From CAZSLO01 sp964608025 (lineage in GTDB: Bacteria > Chloroflexota > Dehalococcoidia > Lucifugimonadales > CAJWER01), in NCBI GenBank assembly GCA_964608025.1, contig CAZSLO010000023.1, positions 124,001 through 188,000 on the forward strand: 64,000 nucleotides of DNA, written 5' to 3'. Made by a program: the position numbers and the translations under genes. This document shows positions 25,514 to 34,555 of this stretch, piece by piece; within the stretch, counting starts at the first letter, position 1; each line of letters starts with the position of its first letter. The notes beneath the pieces were generated by a model. That model had not been told where the DNA came from and did no database searches. It saw only the letters and a list, made by a program, of their open reading frames with translations.

Positions 25514-27847
25514 CTATGCTGGTAGGAGTTTGAGATTGGACTTCATCTCTTGAAGAACTGACTCGCGATTCCATGGAATGGCCACTCCCTCTCCCCGTAT
25601 CCATAGAGGTAGTAGATCATCGTAATGAGGGGACATTGGGTTTCCCGATTGTCCTCCGGGAATTGAGAAGCGCGAGTTTTCCCATTTCCCGATATCGATC
25701 ACCATGCGCATAGATGGAATGGATAGAGGATTCCCGGTGGGGTTGTCTAATGGGGCGGCTGCTTGTGAAATAGTATTAGCGTCACCTCCCAATGGAAAGG
25801 GACCACGATTGAATATATGGCTGAACATCTTGCGTTCGCCAAATGGATGCCGAAGTATTAGCTTTCTGACATCACCCCACGCCCAGTTTTTGTGATCATT
25901 GCCATAGCGGATTCGAAGTATTCTGATAGTTTCCACTAAGGCTTTTTGTATTACGGTATTCCAGCCCTCATCGAACCAGCCAGTGGGCTGTTCTTTCAAT
26001 AAACGTATTGTATGTCCGGTACGTCTAGCTACAAGTATTGTATAAGGTTTTGCTATGTTCGAAGATTTTCCCATGGACCAGTCAGCCGAGTTAGGGGCTT
26101 TGGTTTTCGCAATTGTTCTAGTTATCTCGGCCATAAACAATTCAAACACTGTTGCGGGTGCTGAATCGACCCCGATTTGTCCATCCCAAGTGGCTAGAAG
26201 ATCAAGGGCCTCCCGTGCGTATTGCTGATCAACAGGAGTGGTCAATAAAATCTCCCGTATTTCTTCCCAGGGCATAGATTTGACGTCCTGAAGAAATGTC
26301 ATGGTGTTCTGGATATCCCAGTCGTCGTGTTCACCAAGTGTTTCGAATATACGAGAGATGCGGTAACCATCTAGCCAATCAATGCCTAAATAGGGTCCGT
26401 CCCCTTCCTTGGTGGGACTGTTATTAGCTGTAGCGACAATGCCGGAGGGTGAGTTATTCAAGTATGGCATTTGATCGTGAGGCACGTGGCTATGCTCCCA
26501 ATCTGCGTCTTTTTCCCAACCAGGTTTGGGTATAGTGCCCCAGCCACTCTTTCGAACTGGAACCGTCCCTACTAATTGCCAGCCGATGGATCCTGATGTG
26601 TCGGCATATACCATGTTTAGAGACGAAAGTGGCCAGTCATCACATAGGCTTTGGAATTCGCTAAACGAGCGTGCTTTATGAATTGTTGCTATTCCTTTGA
26701 TAGGCATGGAATCAAGCCAAGTTGCCTTGAGGGAGAAGGCGGTGATGCCCGCGTTTTTGTGGGACGATGTTCCGATAATCGGGCCTCGTGGTGTGATCAA
26801 CACACGTTCTACAAGATCTTTACGACCTCTGATTCGAATAACTTCATCTTTTATTTCACAGGGGATGAAGTTGTCATCTTGACGTACGCTTGTACCGTCG
26901 GGACTCAGTTGTTCTATGAATAAATCGGTTGTATCTACCATGCCTGCGGTTACTCCCCATCCAGCAGTTCCATTATGTCCAGCAGGAAACCCGGGGCCAC
27001 CAACGAAAGTGGCTCCTGCTACAGACCATTTGGGCGTAGTTATGTGGGCTAAGTACCAATGTGCTGGCAGGGTAGGTCGTAGATGGGGATCGTTTGACAG
27101 CAATGGCCTTCCCGTGGATGTTTTTTCGGGGGCAAGGGCCCAATTGTTCGAGCCCCCGACGTATCCAACGGCTTCCCGGAGCGCGGAGATATCATCCACA
27201 AGCCGATCCATGATTGGGCCTTGTGGAGAGCCAGCTGGCTTGGATACAGGGTGCCATTCTGCATAGGCAGGATCAAGCGCTTTCACTGCATCTGGTCCAT
27301 CTTCTACCAAGATCTGGTACCGAGCTATCTCTATATCCCAATTTGACGCTAGGACGAATGCCTGTAGTTTAGCTGATGCAATGACATCTGTGATCGTATA
27401 GGGTGTTGGTCTTGCACGTAGAATCGCAAATTCATGTGGGACTCGTGGAATGCCAAGTTGCACCCCATCGGATATTCCTTTGGCAAACGAAGTTGTATTG
27501 GCATGCATCTCCGGGTCTAGGGCATTTATCTGGTCCTCAGCATTGCGAGCGAAACCTATCTGGCGCGAGAATCGATCTATTTTGATGCCAGCAGGGCCCA
27601 AGAGCTCGCTAAGTGAACCTCTGGCTATGCGGAGCATTACTTCGAGCTGAAACGCCCTGTCTTGTCCTTGGCAGAAACCTATTCCATACCACGCGTCTCG
27701 ATCATCCTGGGCTTTAATATGTGGTATGCCGTTATGGTCTCGGATGATAGTTATAGGGTTGGTAAGATACGGGACATTGATCACACCAGATGTGATAGGA
27801 AGCCGTTTGCCCAAAAGGCCTCGTAACAGCCAGCGTGGCATTTTCAT
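25514..27847 (-). CDS. penicillin-acylase-family Ntn hydrolase
   Basis: A 777-residue protein of the penicillin/cephalosporin/acyl-homoserine-lactone acylase family, which cleaves itself into alpha and beta chains. The alpha part starts PITIIRDHNGIPHIKA and contains DAWYGIGFCQGQDRAFQ; the nucleophile is expected to be the Ser of VGGSNNWALAP (about residue 234), followed by NDPHLRPTLPAHWY. No clear signal peptide is seen, unlike periplasmic members, so it may be cytoplasmic. Its ATG overlaps the lipB stop codon (ATGA), which places it at the end of the 2-oxoacid dehydrogenase operon. Substrate not predictable. Confidence 0.88.
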   Translation of the reverse strand: MKMPRWLLRGLLGKRLPITSGVINVPYLTNPITIIRDHNGIPHIKAQDDRDAWYGIGFCQGQDRAFQLEVMLRIARGSLSELLGPAGIKIDRFSRQIGFARNAEDQINALDPEMHANTTSFAKGISDGVQLGIPRVPHEFAILRARPTPYTITDVIASAKLQAFVLASNWDIEIARYQILVEDGPDAVKALDPAYAEWHPVSKPAGSPQGPIMDRLVDDISALREAVGYVGGSNNWALAPEKTSTGRPLLSNDPHLRPTLPAHWYLAHITTPKWSVAGATFVGGPGFPAGHNGTAGWGVTAGMVDTTDLFIEQLSPDGTSVRQDDNFIPCEIKDEVIRIRGRKDLVERVLITPRGPIIGTSSHKNAGITAFSLKATWLDSMPIKGIATIHKARSFSEFQSLCDDWPLSSLNMVYADTSGSIGWQLVGTVPVRKSGWGTIPKPGWEKDADWEHSHVPHDQMPYLNNSPSGIVATANNSPTKEGDGPYLGIDWLDGYRISRIFETLGEHDDWDIQNTMTFLQDVKSMPWEEIREILLTTPVDQQYAREALDLLATWDGQIGVDSAPATVFELFMAEITRTIAKTKAPNSADWSMGKSSNIAKPYTILVARRTGHTIRLLKEQPTGWFDEGWNTVIQKALVETIRILRIRYGNDHKNWAWGDVRKLILRHPFGERKMFSHIFNRGPFPLGGDANTISQAAAPLDNPTGNPLSIPSMRMVIDIGKWENSRFSIPGGQSGNPMSPHYDDLLPLWIRGEGVAIPWNRESVLQEMKSNLKLLPA

Positions 27848-28557
27848 GTTTTTGTTGCTGAAGCAATTGCCATACTGTCTACATCAACTAGAGAAGACTG
27901 CTTGATCTTAAAGCCGAAATGTTGTCTGAAGTTCTTAATCAAACTTGATGTGACCTTATCAAGCTTAACTGGACCGGTTTCAGCAGTTACAGAAGTTATT
28001 CTGCACTCCGGCATTCCACATGGAACTATATGGTCAAAATAATTTAGATCAGGTGCAACATTCAATGCGAATCCGTGTGTAGTAACTCCACGGCTGACTC
28101 TTACACCTATTGCGGCGATCTTTGCCCCACCTGTCCAGACTCCTGTGGGATGCCCTTCACTTTCTGCCGGAATTCCAAACTCTGCGAGCGTATTGATTAA
28201 AATCTGCTCAAGCCCGCGTATATACAACATCGGACCAATACCTAGTTGTTTCAAGTTAATTATGGGATATGCGACTATCTGTCCTGGTCCGTGGTAGGTA
28301 ACCTGCCCTCCACGGCCCGTCTGGTGGATTTCAACGCCTAGTTCGATAAGTTTCTTTGGAGACAGGTGGATATCTTCTGAATTACCACGACGGCCAATCG
28401 TATAAATATGTGGGTGATTCAACAGGAGAAGTACGGCAGGGAGTTCCCCATTGGCAACTCTTGAGTGCAAACGCTCTTGGATTTCTAGGGCTGTAACGTA
28501 CTCTGTCAGTCCTAATCGTATGACAGGAACCATGTAAGAGCTCTCATAGGGACACAA
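27844..28557 (-). CDS. lipB: octanoyl-ACP:protein N-octanoyltransferase LipB
   Basis: Transfers octanoate from acyl carrier protein to lipoyl domains, the step before LipA. The family motifs are present: TGRGGQVTYHGPGQIVAYP, GGAKIAAIGVRVSRGVTTHG with the catalytic Lys (about 145) and IVPCGMPE with the catalytic Cys (about 181). 237 residues if started at TTG (28557, GAGGTG 6 bases upstream) or 229 from ATG at 28533, which also has a GAGAG ahead of it. It follows the E2 gene by 3 bases, so the ligase and its substrate are made together. Confidence 0.94.
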   Translation of the reverse strand: MCPYESSYMVPVIRLGLTEYVTALEIQERLHSRVANGELPAVLLLLNHPHIYTIGRRGNSEDIHLSPKKLIELGVEIHQTGRGGQVTYHGPGQIVAYPIINLKQLGIGPMLYIRGLEQILINTLAEFGIPAESEGHPTGVWTGGAKIAAIGVRVSRGVTTHGFALNVAPDLNYFDHIVPCGMPECRITSVTAETGPVKLDKVTSSLIKNFRQHFGFKIKQSSLVDVDSMAIASATKT

Positions 28558-28560
28558 CTG

Positions 28561-29799
28561 TTACACCTCGAGGTTTGGATCTATTGCCTCTAGCCTTCGT
28601 TTCACGTCCCCAATGAATGCGCCTGCTTCGGCACCGTCAAGGATCCTGTGGTCGAATGTTAGACAGAGATTCATCATTGATCGGATGGTAATGGTGTTAT
28701 CGATCACAACGGGTCTATTGACGATAGATTCCGTGTTTAGGATAGCTGCTTCCGGAGAGTTTATTATTGCCTTGCCTATTATTGAGCCTAGGGCACCAGT
28801 GTTGTTTATCGTGAATGTACCACCTTGTACATCTTTTAGTGAGAGCTTGCCGGAACGGGCGCGATTTGCAAGGTCTTGGATAGATTTTGCCAAGTCAGAT
28901 ACATCAAGCCGATCGGCGTCGTGTACTACGGGTACCACAAGGCCGCCTGGGGCAGCTACGGCGACTCCTATGTTTACTCGTTTTTTTAGAATGATCGTGT
29001 TGTCATTCCAGGAAGCGTTTACCATCTGGTGTTCCTTCAGGCAGTCCGCGACTATTTTGACGATAAAAGCGAGGTAGGTTAAGTTAGCGTTCTCTCTTTT
29101 GAAGAATGCTGTTTTTGTCTGTTCTCTAAGCTGTACCAAGTTCGTTACATCGGCCTCTACTAGGGTCCAGGCTTCTGGAATTGTTCTAGTGCTGTTGGCC
29201 ATATTTTCAGCGATCATTCTACGTATAGGAGTGAGTTGGACTAGTTCTTCGTTTTCATTCAGGTTGCCGGGCTGTTGTTCTTGTGAATCGATGAAGGCTT
29301 GGACATCGTTACGGGTGACTCTTCCGTTAATACCTGTACCTATTACCATGGAGAGATCTACGTTTTGCTGATCCGCAAGTCGTAGCACCGCAGGGGAATA
29401 TCGACTCGTTTGACTTGGTGGTCTACCGGGGTTGGTAGTAATTGGTCCCCCAGATCCTGTAGGCCCAACAGGTGCCACATCTTTCATCAATGAGCCGACA
29501 CGGTCCATAGGAGGAGAGTTTTTGGATGTGGGTTTAGGTGAAGCCGTATTATCGATAGCATCTTCATCTGGGGCCGACATTTCTGCAATCGCCGTACCCA
29601 TAGGTACTGTAGAGCCCTCTTCAACCAATATATTCGTTATTATCCCTGTTGCTGGAGCGGGCACTTCCATATTCACTTTGTCAGTAATCACTTCAACGAT
29701 TGGTTCGTACTTCTCGACCGGGTCTCCAACATGTTTTAGCCATCGTCCAATGATTCCTTCAGTGACTGACTCTCCCACGTGTGGCAGATCGATTTTCAT
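28561..29799 (-). CDS. dihydrolipoamide acyltransferase (E2) of 2-oxoacid dehydrogenase
   Basis: Core acyltransferase of a 2-oxoacid dehydrogenase complex, most likely branched-chain. 412 residues. One N-terminal lipoyl domain (MKIDLPHVGESVTEG...) with the lipoylated Lys in TDKVNME (about 43); a Pro/Ser/Gly-rich linker; the peripheral-subunit-binding domain with YSPAVLRLADQQNVDLSMV and TGINGRVTRNDV (about 134-168); and the catalytic domain ending with the active-site FDHRILDGAEAG. Gene order E1alpha-E1beta-E2 supports a branched-chain (bkd) type, but a pyruvate dehydrogenase cannot be excluded. No E3 (lpd) gene is present here. Confidence 0.92.
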   Translation of the reverse strand: MKIDLPHVGESVTEGIIGRWLKHVGDPVEKYEPIVEVITDKVNMEVPAPATGIITNILVEEGSTVPMGTAIAEMSAPDEDAIDNTASPKPTSKNSPPMDRVGSLMKDVAPVGPTGSGGPITTNPGRPPSQTSRYSPAVLRLADQQNVDLSMVIGTGINGRVTRNDVQAFIDSQEQQPGNLNENEELVQLTPIRRMIAENMANSTRTIPEAWTLVEADVTNLVQLREQTKTAFFKRENANLTYLAFIVKIVADCLKEHQMVNASWNDNTIILKKRVNIGVAVAAPGGLVVPVVHDADRLDVSDLAKSIQDLANRARSGKLSLKDVQGGTFTINNTGALGSIIGKAIINSPEAAILNTESIVNRPVVIDNTITIRSMMNLCLTFDHRILDGAEAGAFIGDVKRRLEAIDPNLEV

Positions 29800-29808
29800 G
29801 GATGTCCC

Positions 29809-30753
29809 TCAGTACTGTATCAATTTACGCATGGCATTCCCGATGCGCTCCGTGTCCGGCAAGAACATTGCCTCTAGATCTGGGCTGAAAGGCATTGCTG
29901 GGATCTCTGGTCCAGCGATGCGCATAATTGGACCGTCGAGATACTCGAAGGCATCCTCAGATATAATAGCTGATACTTCACTGCCGATTCCGAGAGCCTT
30001 AGTATCTTCATGGACTATAAGTACTTTGCCGGTTTTGCGTGCAGTTGACAGGATTGCTTCGGAGTCTAGTGGCCTTAATGTTCGAAGATCCAGAACTTCA
30101 ACGCTTATTCCTTCATCGATGAGATCTTGGGCGGCCTCTATACAGAGATGTAACATGAGTCCGTAAGAGATTACACTTATGTCAGTGCCCTCCACCTTAA
30201 CATCGGCATTCCCAATTGGAAGGGTATATTCATTTTCTGGTACATCACCCCGGACTAGGCGATAGGTCCGCTTGTGTTCTAGGAAAATCACAGGATCATC
30301 ATCCCGGATAGCACTCTTAAGCAGTCCCTTTGTATCGTAAGGTGTGGCTGGTGCAACAACTTTCAGTCCCGGTGTATGTGAAAAATAGGCTTCTGGGCTT
30401 TGGGAATGGTAGAGTCCGCCGCGGACGCCTCCGCCGTAAGGAGCCCTTAGGACCATTGGCACGCTGAGAGATCCTGCTGTTCCATATCGTACCCTTGCTG
30501 CCTCACCTATAATTTGGTTGAATGTTGGCCAGATAAAGTCTGCGAATTCTATTTCCGCGATGGGGCGCATACCGTTCATTGCTGATCCTACAGCTATACC
30601 GGCAATTGATGATTCGGCTAGAGGGGTGTCTATCACACGCTCTTCGCCGAATTGTTCCAGGAACCCATCGGTAGCAAGGAACACCCCGCCCCTGGAACCT
30701 ATATCCTCTCCCATTACGAAGACGCTATCATCTCTCATCATTTCTTCATACAT
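29809..30753 (-). CDS. 2-oxoacid dehydrogenase E1 beta subunit (branched-chain type)
   Basis: Beta chain of the thiamine-diphosphate E1 decarboxylase. It has FVMGEDIG, DTPLAESSIAGIAVG, EIEFADFIWPTFNQI and the C-terminal half-transketolase domain (TDISVISYG, VEVLDLRTLRPLD, VHED). The first ATG in frame (30753) starts inside the conserved first helix and lacks a Shine-Dalgarno sequence. The 13 codons upstream continue the family sequence (…AVISVIDAVRDA), and the frame's natural beginning is an ATC at 30792, five bases after GGGAGAG and overlapping the E1alpha stop by 10 bases. I list the ATG form but think translation probably begins at 30792. E1beta pairs with the upstream E1alpha. Confidence 0.9.
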   Translation of the reverse strand: MYEEMMRDDSVFVMGEDIGSRGGVFLATDGFLEQFGEERVIDTPLAESSIAGIAVGSAMNGMRPIAEIEFADFIWPTFNQIIGEAARVRYGTAGSLSVPMVLRAPYGGGVRGGLYHSQSPEAYFSHTPGLKVVAPATPYDTKGLLKSAIRDDDPVIFLEHKRTYRLVRGDVPENEYTLPIGNADVKVEGTDISVISYGLMLHLCIEAAQDLIDEGISVEVLDLRTLRPLDSEAILSTARKTGKVLIVHEDTKALGIGSEVSAIISEDAFEYLDGPIMRIAGPEIPAMPFSPDLEAMFLPDTERIGNAMRKLIQY

Positions 30754-30782
30754 GGCATCTCGGACGGCGTCGATAACTGATA

Positions 30783-31823
30783 TTACGGCGATGGTTTCTC
30801 TCCCATTGTAGAAGCGTACACGTGTTTGTAGAAACTGGATGTGTCTGGATGCCGGGCGGCCTCTACTTTTTCTGTTGCTTCATTGATAGATTTCTTTGTA
30901 TCAGATACAAAGGTCTCCTCGATCTGGTCATCTACTATTCCCGATGCAAATAGGTGTTCTTTTAACATGCTTAGAGGATCGTGTTTCCTCGCGTTTTCTA
31001 TATCCTCACTGGGGCGGTATCGGGTATCGTCGTCATCACTTGTATGTGGAAGATAACGTTCGACCATTGCTTCTATCAATGTAGGTCCACCTCCGCCACG
31101 CGCCCTTTTAGAAGCCTCGGACGTAGCTTCATACACGGCTGTGATATCGGTGCCATCGACTACAATTCCTGGCATGCCATAGCCTTCGGCCCTGCTAGCG
31201 ATGCTTTCAATAGCCATTTGCTTGGAGAGTGGCACAGAGATTGCATACTTGTTGTTCTCACAAAAGAATATAACAGGAAGCTTGTGAATAGCCGCGAAGT
31301 TCATTCCTTCATGGCAATCTCCAACGCTCGCAGCTCCGTCTCCAAAATACACGATTGTTACATTGTCTCCTCCCCGCATTTTTGACGCGAGGGAATTTCC
31401 AACAGCTTGTGGAATCTGAGTGCCAACTACATTAGATAAATTCACAATCTTTAGATCCTGATCTGCACCGTGGGTGGGAAACTGCCTTGCGTCACTCAAA
31501 GGCTCCCCTGTCTTTGCAAGGAATCCTGACATAATTTGAATTGGGGTTAGGCCAAGGCTTAACAATACGGCCAAGTCTCGGTAATAAATAAAGAAGTGGT
31601 CGTGGCCCTTACGAAGTGCGGCCACACTTCCTATTTGTGCAGCCTCGTGACCTTGCGCTGATGCAACAATAGCGGCTTTACCTTGACGATTCAGCAGCCA
31701 CACACGTTCGTCCAATGCTCTACAAAGGACCATCTGTCGATACATTTCCAGAAGTTGTTCGTCAGTTGGACCGTCATTGGGCCTACTTAACCCATCTTTT
31801 GTTAACGGAGAATCTTTTTTCAT
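30783..31823 (-). CDS. 2-oxoacid dehydrogenase E1 alpha subunit (branched-chain type)
   Basis: Alpha chain of the E1 decarboxylase, 346 residues. The thiamine diphosphate motif runs from GDGAASVGDCHEGMNFAAIH to FFCENNKYAIS (about 168-205). RDLAVLLSLG, FPTHGADQD and the phosphorylation-loop-like region YRPSEDIENARKHDP are typical of the branched-chain and related enzymes. It is the first gene of an operon E1alpha-E1beta-E2-lipB-acylase, with its own near-consensus promoter. Substrates are probably the 2-oxoacids of Val, Leu and Ile; ilvE genes elsewhere in the window could supply them. Confidence 0.92.
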   Translation of the reverse strand: MKKDSPLTKDGLSRPNDGPTDEQLLEMYRQMVLCRALDERVWLLNRQGKAAIVASAQGHEAAQIGSVAALRKGHDHFFIYYRDLAVLLSLGLTPIQIMSGFLAKTGEPLSDARQFPTHGADQDLKIVNLSNVVGTQIPQAVGNSLASKMRGGDNVTIVYFGDGAASVGDCHEGMNFAAIHKLPVIFFCENNKYAISVPLSKQMAIESIASRAEGYGMPGIVVDGTDITAVYEATSEASKRARGGGGPTLIEAMVERYLPHTSDDDDTRYRPSEDIENARKHDPLSMLKEHLFASGIVDDQIEETFVSDTKKSINEATEKVEAARHPDTSSFYKHVYASTMGEKPSP

Positions 31824-31869
31824 AGGTAGTTAATATATCTTGAAAGAATGCTTAGTGCGATGAATCAGA

Positions 31870-31899
31870 ATTATATTGGCGGCTCGATTGGACAGTCAA
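31870..31899 (-). promoter_or_regulatory. promoter of the 2-oxoacid dehydrogenase operon
   Basis: On the minus strand TTGACT (31899-31894), 18-base spacer, TATAAT (31875-31870). Predicted start near 31863, about 40 bases before the E1alpha ATG. It separates this operon from the aminotransferase gene upstream. Confidence 0.7.
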
Positions 31900-32021
31900 A
31901 GAAATGAAAAACTCGAGAAGGATTCATTAATTAGATTTGGATAGGATGCCTGTATCCCAATATTTTCTTGGTGTTCTACTTTACATGTACTCGGAGGTTG
32001 AGTTACTTACCGGAGGTTACT

Positions 32022-32921
32022 CTAGAGCCGAGATAAATATTGTTCTACAACATCAATTCCTACTAGTCCACTATAAGCTTTTTGAAGTCTATCTGTGACA
32101 GGTCCGGGTGAAGCGCCGTTTCCAACTACTGTTCCATTTATGGTCGAAACTTGGCAGATACAGAAACTGGTAGATGTGACAAATGCTTCATCCGCTGTGT
32201 AGGCATCGAACAGATCGATATCCGTTTGATGGACATCTATCCCGATTTCTTCTGCCAGATCAATCACAGTGGAGCGGCTGATGCCTGCCAGAATATATTG
32301 CTCTTTAGGAGTAAATATGGCACCGTCCTTGACTAGGAAAATATTACTGCCTTGCCCTTCACAGAGATTTCCATTGATGTCGAGCATTATTGCCCATGCT
32401 TCGGGGTTCTGGGCTTTAATCTCTAGTTCTGCTTGTATCATGTTGATGTAGTTATGCATCTTCGCTCTTGGGCTCATAGATTGAGGAGGGGTGCGCCTTA
32501 TTGAAGGCGTTGCGATCGGCAGCCCGTCTCGATAGAACCGTGCACGCTCTTCAAAGGGTAGTGGATAACATTCGACGATTACCGTGGGATTAGACCCGGA
32601 GTCTCCTCGCATTCCGCGGGTGAATCTCTGTGTTATCCAGTAGTCTTCGTTTTCAGCTAGTAATGGCAGATTGGCTTCAAATATTTTCGTTGTTAATTCT
32701 GAAAGTTCTATTTTTGTCATGCCAGGATCTATTCGCATGTACTTAAGCGAGTTATAAAGCCTATCTAGATGTTCCTCCAGCCTGAAAATACGATGCCCGA
32801 AGCTGCGCGTAGTGTCGAATACTGCATCACCATAAAGGAAGCCTGTGTCTCCGATTGAAATCTTGGCCTCATTTTCAGGTACTACCTGACCATTGACGTA
32901 CGCTACCCTTTCTTGTGTCAT
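32022..32921 (-). CDS. class IV PLP aminotransferase (branched-chain / D-amino-acid type)
   Basis: Fold-type IV PLP enzyme, 299 residues. The PLP lysine lies in SPRAKMHNYINMIQAELE (Lys about 160); GFLYGDAVFDTTRSF, NLCEGQGSNIFLVKDG and the phosphate-binding ILAGISRSTVIDLA are typical. It could be a branched-chain, D-amino acid or (R)-amine transaminase; it is clearly distinct from the canonical ilvE at 55 kb. It is the last gene of the enolase-sulfurtransferase-regulator operon (27-base gap from the regulator). Confidence 0.87.
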   Translation of the reverse strand: MTQERVAYVNGQVVPENEAKISIGDTGFLYGDAVFDTTRSFGHRIFRLEEHLDRLYNSLKYMRIDPGMTKIELSELTTKIFEANLPLLAENEDYWITQRFTRGMRGDSGSNPTVIVECYPLPFEERARFYRDGLPIATPSIRRTPPQSMSPRAKMHNYINMIQAELEIKAQNPEAWAIMLDINGNLCEGQGSNIFLVKDGAIFTPKEQYILAGISRSTVIDLAEEIGIDVHQTDIDLFDAYTADEAFVTSTSFCICQVSTINGTVVGNGASPGPVTDRLQKAYSGLVGIDVVEQYLSRL

Positions 32922-32948
32922 TGTAACTTCCTTTGACTAGGCTATCTA

Positions 32949-33611
32949 TTAATTCAACGGCTTGAAACGGTAACCAACCTGCCATACCGTTTCGATAAAA
33001 GTATGATCAGCGTCCTCTATCTTACTCCGAAGTCTCCTTATATGTACGTCAACGGTTCGTGTCCCTCCAAGGTATTCGTATCCCCAAATCTGGTTTAGTA
33101 GCGTATCTCTGGAGAATACCCTTCCTGGATTACTTGCCATTAACAAGAGCAATTCGTATTCCTTATATCTTAGTGAAATGCGCTTCCCGTTCACTGTAAC
33201 CTCGAAGTTCGCCGTGTTTATCAGCAAATCTCCGATACATATGGAGTTCTGGTCTTTTACTGCCTTTAGTTTACCGACCAACCGAGATGCCCGTAGCTCC
33301 AATTCTTCTGTCCGGGGAGGACCTATTATGAAATCGTCCAACTCTATTGAATCATACAGGTGATCTAATTTTGCATTTGGTAAAAAGATTGCAATTGCAG
33401 GGATCGACAGATCCCTGCAATGTTGTACGCATTGCCGTAGATCTTGGATCGACATGGCGGATGTGTCGATTAAGGCAATGTCAGGGAACTTGTGAGCAGA
33501 GATCGCGTTTAACGAAATAACGGAGGATACCAAGACGCAATCTATCCCACGATTCTTCAGATGAGTTACGTATTCAAGTTCATTTTGAAAAGGCAATGGA
33601 CCGATTGTCAT
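32949..33611 (-). CDS. divergent OmpR-type response regulator, orphan
   Basis: 220 residues. The C-terminal half (about 125-218) is a normal OmpR/PhoB winged helix: LRYKEYELLLLMASNPGRVFSRDTLLNQIWGYEY, RTVDVHIRRLRSKIE, IETVWQVGYRF. The N-terminal half is a worn receiver-like domain: an Asp is present in DIALIDTSAMS, but the acidic pair at the N-terminus is missing and the conserved Lys near the fifth strand is replaced (DDFIIGPPR). It probably works without phosphorylation or binds something else. No histidine kinase is nearby. The start follows AGGAA; the upstream frame is closed after a few codons. It may control its own operon. Confidence 0.82.
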   Translation of the reverse strand: MTIGPLPFQNELEYVTHLKNRGIDCVLVSSVISLNAISAHKFPDIALIDTSAMSIQDLRQCVQHCRDLSIPAIAIFLPNAKLDHLYDSIELDDFIIGPPRTEELELRASRLVGKLKAVKDQNSICIGDLLINTANFEVTVNGKRISLRYKEYELLLLMASNPGRVFSRDTLLNQIWGYEYLGGTRTVDVHIRRLRSKIEDADHTFIETVWQVGYRFKPLN

Positions 33612-33665
33612 CAGGGTTCCTGTGGGATTTTATCCAAGCCCCAAGATTTTACTAGGGGTTTTGTT

Positions 33666-34532
33666 CTATTCGGTTCTGGGTTCATCTGAATCAACAGGAA
33701 CTCCTACAGAATTCCCCCACTCAGTCCAAGATCCATCGTAGTTTCGTACTCTTGGGTAGCCCAGCAGGTATTTGAGCACGAACCATGAATAAGATGCACG
33801 GACACCTAATCTACAGTAGGGAACAATCTCGTCGGAGGATGACACGTCTTGTTCCTCGTATAGTTTGCGAAGTTCCTCGACTGGACGGAACGAACCGTCC
33901 AGCGAAACCGCATCATCCCATGCTATATGTATAGCTCCAGGGATCCGGCCATTCCGGTATATTCCCGACTGATGTGTTTCTGGCGCTGAGGGTAATTCGC
34001 CGGTGAACTCTTCAATTGTCCGGGTGTCGAGCAGTTTGAAGCCTTGCTTGCCTAGATTTGTGATGATATAGTCCTGCATCGCTCGAATCGATCGATCCGG
34101 TGTAGATACTTGATAATGTGATGGTACCCGGTTTAGTGAATCTGTAGACAATTCCCGACCTTCTTCCAACCATTTTCGTCGGCCTCCATCCATGATTCGA
34201 ACGTCTTGGTGGCGGTAGATCTTTAATATCCAAAATGCCCATGTTGCCGATCGATTATTTCCGTCACCGTAGAGGACAATTGTTGTCTCTTTACTAATGC
34301 CAGCCATTCTTAAAAGTGATTCTATTTGTTCAATTTTTGGGATATCCCGCCTTACTTGATCTTCAAGATCTACATGAAGACTCCAGCCTACTGAATTTGG
34401 CACATGGCCAGTGTCATATCCTTCAATAAGATTGGTGTTGATCTCTACTATGACAACGGATGGATCATTAAGATGTGAGGCAACCCAATCAGTTGATACG
34501 ATGACTTCGGGATATGCGTATGGTGGTGACAT
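33666..34532 (-). CDS. two-domain rhodanese-type sulfurtransferase
   Basis: Thiosulfate or 3-mercaptopyruvate sulfurtransferase, two rhodanese domains in about 288 residues. The N-terminal domain is inactive (YGDGNNRSA where a Cys loop would lie); the C-terminal domain has the active Cys in PYCRLGVRASYSW (about residue 239 of this form). Motifs GHVPNSVGW and GRIPGAIHIAWDD mark the two CH2A-like regions. The frame extends further upstream into the previous gene, but AGGAG (34542-34538) lies 5 bases before ATG 34532, so I start there. It is cotranscribed with the dehydratase-like gene upstream; the role of sulfur transfer in that pathway is unknown. Confidence 0.88.
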   Translation of the reverse strand: MSPPYAYPEVIVSTDWVASHLNDPSVVIVEINTNLIEGYDTGHVPNSVGWSLHVDLEDQVRRDIPKIEQIESLLRMAGISKETTIVLYGDGNNRSATWAFWILKIYRHQDVRIMDGGRRKWLEEGRELSTDSLNRVPSHYQVSTPDRSIRAMQDYIITNLGKQGFKLLDTRTIEEFTGELPSAPETHQSGIYRNGRIPGAIHIAWDDAVSLDGSFRPVEELRKLYEEQDVSSSDEIVPYCRLGVRASYSWFVLKYLLGYPRVRNYDGSWTEWGNSVGVPVDSDEPRTE

Positions 34533-34555
34533 CATTTCTCCTGACCGGACGTCAA

